DNA of 64,000 nucleotides, taken from assembly GCA_963978895.1 (NCBI GenBank), contig OZ022241.1:19722273-19786272 (forward strand). The letters run 5' to 3'. Shown here piece by piece: positions 48,291-64,000 of the stretch (its first letter is position 1; each line of letters opens with the position of its first letter). A program made the position numbers and the translations under genes. This stretch comes from Erpobdella octoculata (taxonomy: Eukaryota; Annelida; Clitellata; Hirudinida; Erpobdellidae). Below the pieces are notes generated by a model. It worked only from the letters and a program-made list of their open reading frames with translations, searched no databases and was not told the origin of the DNA.

Positions 48291-49579
48291 GAATTTTGCA
48301 ATACATCAGTTAAATTAGACTTAAAGTAAACTACTGACTTTTTTTAAACTTTAACTTGTGCTGATTTTGAATTTTTAGGTCGAAGGATCCTCATATTCCA
48401 AAGAAGTTGCCAGTTATTCTATTATCATGTAAACACAACACCTTCAAAACAGACATCTCTTTAACCAACTTAAAAGTGAAGCACGCCACTTCATAAACTT
48501 TCAACATTCTTACAGACATTATTGTATTCCTGTTTATTTTTTTAACTGCTGTATAGTTTGTGTGTGTATCTATTGTTATTTGTTTAATAAATTCATATGT
48601 TTCAAATTGCAATAATTGTTCCTTATTTGTTCTCATTTTGGAGTATTACTGTATTGTTTGTTGTGTGTATAATTTAATTCACTTTGTAAACTTATATGCT
48701 TTGAATTGTCAATGTGCAATAATTTCACTTTATTGTTTTTCACATGGTAGTATCGCTGTTTTTAAGTTTTTGTGTATATTTTTATTTGTTTTATAAATTT
48801 ATCTGCTTTAAATTTTTCAAGAATTTTTGTATTGTTGTTTATTTTTTTTAATTGCTGTATAGTTTTTGTGTGTTTTATAAATTAATATGTTTCAAATGCA
48901 ATAAATGTACCTTATTTTTTCTCATTTTGGAGTATTACTGTATTGTTGTGTGTATAATTTGTTTTTTCTTGCTCTAGTTTCTCAGTTTATACATGTTTTA
49001 AAACTCATTTTGGTTGATGGATAGAGGATAAATAAAAAAAATTAATGATAAAGTTTGTTCCAATGTTTTCATACAGCAATTTGCAATGTAAATATGGCTG
49101 AAATGTTGCTAGATTACTTTGTGCACTCTAAACTGCCGAGAAAAGCTACATTAGTTCTGTAAAAGATGTATTTCAACAAAACATACATATTGTAATGAAA
49201 AAGTCATTAATTGAAGCTGCAAGGGAGTGACAATTTTTGTTTTAGACAGGCTGAAGTTGCTGGGCCAAAATCTTTAAATTTATTAGCATTGAGCTTTTTT
49301 CAAAAAGTAGAGCAGTTTTGCAAATATTAATAAAATTGATAAAATTTTTATTAAATTAAATTCGATACACACAACATTTCGAGTTTCCATTAACCACCGG
49401 ATAAAATGTTATCGAAAATAAACATTTCGTTTCAATAATTAGCACAGCCAGAGGCTGTGGAAATTCCAGAGCCTCCAACCAATCGCGTGCGACTAAAATG
49501 AATAATTAATGAGGTACGCAGAACTGAAGTGCGATAAAAATACTTGCAGGCGGGCCGATATATCCATTCTATATATATG

Positions 49580-49720
49580 TGCCGGCTCAGTAACAATTTT
49601 ACCGATTATTGCCACGGCGGCACGGCGGTACTGCCGGCACATTAGCAATTTTACCGATTTTTTCACCGGCAGTACTCTGTCTACACACAATTACTCAGTA
49701 GCAATTTTACCTATTATTTC
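49580..49720. mobile_element. 141-bp insertion at the right tip of the large transposon
   Basis: Flanked by ATATATATG at 49571-49579 and 49721-49729. It contains repeated CAATTTTACCGATTNTT pieces and GCCGGCAC/GTGCCGGC. No clear TIR, so the nature of the insertion is uncertain; the flanking 9-mer is AT-rich and less informative than the other duplications. Confidence 0.45.
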
Positions 49721-49729
49721 ATATATATG

Positions 49730-50192
49730 GGCAGGGCCAGGACTATCGTGTTTACGTCGGTCGCCGCATGATATGCGAACAGTTAGGGGATTTTAATTAA
49801 ATTTAAATATTTTATTTGAAAATAAAAAATTTTATTTAGTTATTCGGTATTTTTAACATTTTTTTACTACGGTCAATGTGATAGTTATTCGGTAACACAC
49901 TGATGAACGTTAATGCTATTGCCACGGCGGTACGCGATCTTTGATTCGCTATATCTTTATTAATTTTATTTTTTTGTACACTATATGGTATATTCAAACA
50001 TAGAATTTGTACCCTTATATAAAAATATTAATGAAATTTAAAAAAAATTATTTTGAAATTTTTATGCTACTACCAAGGATAGGGTTTAGGGGTTAGGGGT
50101 AGGGTTAGGGTTAGAGCTAGGGATAGGGTTAGGGATAGGGTTAGTAGCAATTTTACCGATTGTAATCACGTCGAACCGCCGGGGCAATAGCA
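49730..50192. repeat. Repeat cluster with telomere-like block
   Basis: GCTATTGCCACGGCGGTAC at 49915 is inverted at 50175-50192 (CCGCCGGGGCAATAGC). Between them, 50080-50142 is degenerate (TTAGGG)n: TAGGGTTTAGGGGTTAGGGG, AGGGTTAGGGTTAG and variants, followed by GTAGCAATTTTACCGATT, which also occurs in 49580-49720. Confidence 0.6.
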
Positions 50193-50696
50193 GCGACCCT
50201 GATGAAACGCATCTGCAGATCACCGCAACAAAATCGCCCCGCTTTGGTTTAGCAGCAAGTGCAGAATAGGACAAGAAACTGTATTACTCTAAAAGTTTTG
50301 AGTCTATTTAGTAATTTTTAACATCAAAATGTTTGTGAAATGTAGTAGGAAGTTATGTAGTTATGTTGTGCATATAAAAAAATTCAATAGGCACATTTCC
50401 TTTGAGCATTTTTTCAAAGTAAACGGTATCTTGTGTGTTACCTAGGTCTCTATAACAACGGGTCAGCGAATAATATATTTAGCTTAGGCTGAATAAGTTA
50501 CATGTAAACTATAACATATTAAAATTTCATTTATTTTTTATCATTTGATTCAGGCTTTGAGGTAATTTAACGTGCAACGCAGCACATCCGCGCCGCAGCA
50601 AAACACGTAAGCTAATTGTCATTACGTTGTTGTTTTATTTTATTTGTATTCTTTAAATATTAATTGATTTATATACAAACCTTTGTTTTGTTTATA
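50193..50696. other. Intergenic, nothing recognised
   Basis: No coding signal or repeat structure that I could identify. Confidence 0.5.
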
Positions 50697-51805
50697 TTCA
50701 ATCAATCAATCAATTTGTATTTATATAGCGCTATTTCCACAGTGTTCAATAGCGCTCGGTCATGAACTTATTAAACAGATGTGTTTTAAGTCCACAACGG
50801 AAAACTGTAAGAGAAGTAGAGTTAGTAAGAGAAGAAGGAAGAGAGTTCCAGAGATAGGGACCAGAGTAGGAGAAAGAACGTTTAGCAAAAGAATGCTTAA
50901 TAGTGAAGACGCGAAAGTGACAAGAGAAGAACGAAGACCAGACTTAGAGGAATATGTATTAAATTAGTTAAGTAGAGAGGAGAAAGACAATTTTTTATTT
51001 TATACATTATTAAACAGATTTTAAAAATCACTCTATATCTGAGAGGAAGCCAATGGAGAAGAACAAGAGATGGAGAGATGCGAGAGAAGTAGAAGGTGCG
51101 AGAAACTAAGCGCGCAACCGAGTTGAAGGCTTTAGAGAGAGGATAAAGGGTAGTGTCAGGAAGACCATAATATAGTGAATTGCAGTAATCAATTCGAGAC
51201 AGAACAAGAGAAGAGACTAGAAGTTGTAGAGATTCGTATTTATATAGCGCTATTTTCGCGGTGTTCAATATGCCATCCAGAAGTGGACGAAGCTGCTTAA
51301 TGCGGCGAATATGGAAGTAGCAAGATTTAGTAAGAGATGTAATTTGAGGGGTTAGAGACAAGTTGGAGTCAAAGAGAAAACCTAAGCTACGAATCAAAGG
51401 AGAAGGAGAAATGGAAAGAGAAGATGGTGATGGCAAAACCAAAGGAAGAGGATTTAGAGGACTTATTGAAATAGATTAGTTCAAACTTGTCAGGATTAAG
51501 TTTGAGAAACAGAAGAACTCCAGGATATAATAGATTGAAGGCAGGCAGCTATTTGATTAAGAACAGACTCAAGAGAAGAGTTAGATAAAGTAGAATAGAC
51601 ATAAGAGTCATCAGCGTACATTTGACTATTGAGAGAGTGAGGAGATATAATATGAGGAAGTTCAGAAGTATAGAGAATAAACAGTAAAGGACCAAGAATA
51701 GACCCTTGAGGCACACCATAGCTCAAAGATACAGGATAGATTTAGAAGATTCAATAGAAACATAGGAAGATCTACCAGATAGATAAGATTTAACCCACTA
51801 TTCGA
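50697..51805 (-). pseudogene. 5'-truncated L2-like LINE, same family as 37560-40822
   Basis: The minus strand from about 51805 encodes the RT finger/palm end (GVPQGSILGPLLFILYTSEL, MYADDSYVY at about 51630) to the C-terminus (51442-50897) and the family 3' end with a (TTGA)n tail at 50697-50712. Frameshifts occur near 51730 and 51495, and the C-terminus is shifted near 50945. Relative to the intact copy it has a 38-40 bp insertion at about 51232-51270 that is itself a copy of the family's 3' end (GAACACCGCG...AGCGCTATATAAATACG). Confidence 0.88.
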
Positions 51806-52231
51806 CATGCTGTCGGTAAAAAATATATTTTCGGTACAACTTATATTGTCAGTTAAAAATATATTGTCGGTACAACTTATATTCAGAGTTTCTTTTTGTT
51901 GCTTACACGGCAGGAGTGATTGACGTTGTGAGTTTTGGATATGCAGCTTACACCTATGCAGACAATCTACAGATATACAGTGTATATTATACACTCATGT
52001 TGAACCAGGCTGGGAACGTGTCATCGGGTTTTTACACCTACACCGCAACATCTTTTGTAAATTTGTACTGACAACTAGTTCATAGTTGATTGTTATTAAT
52101 AATAATAATAATAATAAACAGAACTTTGTGACATGAATTTATTTGATCAAAATATAAAACAAAAAATTGCACAGAAAGAACGATCTGAAATACAAGCAAT
52201 AACTTTATTAAAGATGGCTGACAGTCATATC
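51806..52231. other. 3' flank of PIGW
   Basis: Contains two copies of GTCGGTACAACTTATATT (about 51833 and 51868) and (TAA)n near 52098. No gene. Confidence 0.5.
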
Positions 52232-62712
<10,481 letters not shown>

Positions 62713-63377
62713 CTGAAAAAAATAAAACAATTATGAAATTTTAATTTGAAACACAATAAATCTTTCACATGTTAATATGAGAAACATATTTAAAGAAATA
62801 CAACTTATATTACAGCCCTAGTTAAGAAAAAGTCACAAATTATTATTTATTTGATATGAAATAAGTAAAAGACAGAACCAAATACAATAATGTCGTTTTA
62901 GTATTGTCGTAAATAGCACTAAACTTCAGTAATGCAATCTTTTGAGTTTAAATGTACAGTATTTCAAATGGCTTTTCAGCTTAACTGTCAATTTAAAAAA
63001 TTCCAAACAAAACCTTTATTAAAACTTGCAACCAGTATTGGGCAAGATCACAATTGAAATGAATTAACTTGCAACCAGTATTGGGCAAGATCACAATTGA
63101 AATGAATTAATTCACAGACTCAAAAAGGATTTGTAAATCAGCTCAAGATCAGTCACTGAAAAGTGATTTAAATCAAAATAAAACATAAATGTATTTAAAT
63201 CACGTAAATCACTACTCGAAACTTGTTCAGTAAGTGAGTGTTGGCAGACCATATATCAGCAGTTGCGGATATCCACTTGTCAGTTTTCATTTCTTTTATG
63301 TTTGACAATATTTAGAGTGGCGTAAATCCTAAAGGACTTCAAGGCCACTGAAGGGTTCTTTGCAGAGGCAGCCATTT
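62713..63377. other. PIGW upstream intron, with a 44-bp tandem duplication
   Basis: CTTGCAACCAGTATTGGGCA followed by AGATCACAATTGAAATGAAT is present twice in tandem (about 63026-63113). No further PIGW exon was identified here. Confidence 0.6.
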
Positions 63378-63512
63378 ATAGGCGCCTACCCCTTTAGCAA
63401 TGCGAGTGAACTCCTTGCTTAAGGGAGTTACGCTGGTGACGCCGGTGAGGCTTGAACTGCCGACCTAATGATCGACAGGCGAGCGCTCTACCGCTCTGCC
63501 ACCAGCGCCTTC
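63378..63512 (-). mobile_element. tRNA-derived SINE (5' two thirds)
   Basis: The minus strand starts GGCGCTGGTGGCAGAGCGGT (A box), has the B-box-like GTTCAAGCCTC (plus 63447-63460), then CCCTTAAGCAAGGAGTTCAC and ATTGCTAAAGG. Best-preserved tRNA-like head of the four family members. Confidence 0.8.
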
Positions 63513-63794
63513 AGTTATGCTACACAGCATTTCAGTGTATTTCTCTTCAAGTTCACTCGAAAGCGTTTTGCGACACAGAACTTTCTTGTTACCAGACAAA
63601 CCTTCGACAATTGCTTTAAAAACTAGCCTCTCAACTGTTGCTAATGGACACATTTCACATACCACGTATTGCATAATCAACTTGTCAACTTGATTTTGCG
63701 TTATTGATTTTCCTCGATTGCTATCAACACTTGATGTTTCCATCCTTATCCTTTTAGATTCTGACTGATTAATGCTTCCTGAACTTTTAGCCAT
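63513..63794 (-). pseudogene. hAT transposase N-terminal fragment
   Basis: Starts MAKSSGSINQSESKRIRMET and continues QVDKLIMQYVVCEMCPLATV, ERLVFKAIVEGLSGNKKV, SSELEEKYTEML. The segment ..i..mI..d..P...VE...F...v..l.......sr.tl...l...Y matches the region just after the BED finger in hAT transposases. It is cut by the SINE at 63512. Its upstream 5' flank contains no visible TIR in the window. Confidence 0.65.
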
Positions 63795-64000
63795 CCTGTG
63801 TTCTTCAAACGATTTTACAAGGCTTTAGTTAAACAAATACAATACAACAGTGGATCAGATATTTATGTTATTTCGGCACTTGCTACCATTTAGAAAATCG
63901 TAACAAATTAAAAATAGTCATAAAATAATCAGTTAGGTCAAATTGGTATCTATTTATATAATGTTAAGTTGTTAAGCGGGAAAGGGATCGGGAAAGCAAC
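63795..64000. other. Window edge, nothing recognised
   Basis: AT-rich; may hold the 5' end of the hAT fragment. Confidence 0.4.

Larger units (their letters stand above)
46792..49546. mobile_element. 2.75-kb MULE-like element, 11-bp target duplication
   Basis: TIRs of about 88 bp start CAAGTATTTTTATCGCACTT and are identical for the first 52 bases. A perfect 11-bp duplication CAGGCGGGCCG lies at 46781-46791 and 49547-49557. It sits inside the right TIR of the large transposon, splitting it. An 8-11 bp duplication, long TIRs and an interior zinc-cluster exon suggest a MULE. Confidence 0.85.
27447..49729. mobile_element. Large DNA transposon with 54-bp TIR and 8-bp target duplication, multiply interrupted
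   Basis: The left end CATATATATAGAATAGATAT...GGCCCGCCTG...AGGAAGGCTTT (27447-27500) is repeated in inverted form at the right end, split by a later insertion: 49579-49547, then 46791-46765. Only one mismatch was seen in 54 bp. A second inverted segment (31152-31210 versus 46768-46722, GAAATTTTAATAGACAAGCC) extends the repeat inward. The 8-mer GGCAGGGC lies exactly outside both ends (27439-27446 and 49730-49737). The right end is displaced by a 141-bp insertion at 49580-49720 flanked by a repeat of ATATATATG. The element contains the PIN/CXC gene at 32136-34822. The superfamily is unknown to me; hAT, P, MULE and KDZ/Zisupton can all give 8-bp duplications. Confidence 0.75.

Noticed and set aside
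27439..49587. Right end of the large transposon at 49579 without further insertion
   Set aside because: Bases 49580-49587 (TGCCGGCT) do not match the left 8-mer GGCAGGGC; the match is found after the 141-bp segment, at 49730-49737.
50197..50215. CTGATGAAAC as a third hammerhead
   Set aside because: No room for helix II between CTGATGA and GAAA.

Overview
The window is from an AT-rich animal genome, very probably an invertebrate; I cannot name the species. Reasons: spliced genes with GT-AG introns, two metazoan-type housekeeping genes (PDCD10/CCM3 and PIGW), degenerate TTAGGG-type blocks, tRNA-derived SINEs, and a mobile-element spectrum typical of invertebrates (L2-like LINEs, Penelope-like elements with GIY-YIG endonuclease, Ty3/gypsy, hAT, piggyBac, MULE-like, long fold-backs). 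No prokaryotic gene organisation, CRISPR or conventional tRNA/rRNA gene is visible.

Two host genes could be assembled exon by exon from the minus strand. PDCD10 (9791-24030) is complete: seven coding exons give about 209 aa (human 212) with matching phases throughout. Its sixth exon exists as two tandem homologous versions (20124-20206 and 19604-19686), both 83 nt with the same phases, so they look mutually exclusive. PIGW (GPI-inositol acyltransferase) is represented by its last four exons (62712 down to 52232); its 5' part lies beyond the window. In both genes the last intron is swollen to about 9-10 kb by transposons, while the coding exons are intact.

Layout. 1-9600: remnants of hAT, LINE and gypsy (integrase plus a TG..CA LTR), a SINE, a 1.1-kb inverted-repeat element, a CACTA-ended MITE and large microsatellites. 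9791-24030: PDCD10, whose last intron holds a 2.2-kb palindrome, an L2 fragment, an internally deleted piggyBac, a Penelope fragment with a hammerhead ribozyme and an RTE-like LINE. 24030-27446: SINE and LINE fragments and two fold-backs. 27447-49729: one nested insertion of about 22 kb, bounded by a 54-bp terminal inverted repeat and a perfect 8-bp target duplication (GGCAGGGC). It carries a decayed gene for a FEN1/XPG-like (PIN-fold) protein with a C-terminal CXC cysteine cluster, and has itself been hit by at least four DNA elements with 8-11 bp target duplications and by two full-ORF L2 retrotransposons (about 1030 aa each). 49730-52231: small repeats and a broken L2. 52232-62712: PIGW, whose last intron contains an internally deleted gypsy element with a Penelope element (and a second hammerhead ribozyme) inside one LTR, and a repeat family interrupted by a small hAT. 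62713-64000: tandem duplication, SINE, hAT 5' fragment.

Most convincing unusual points: the PDCD10 exon pair; the dated, target-duplication-supported nest from 27447 to 49729 with its nuclease-like gene; and two hammerhead ribozymes in Penelope elements that share one secondary-structure plan.
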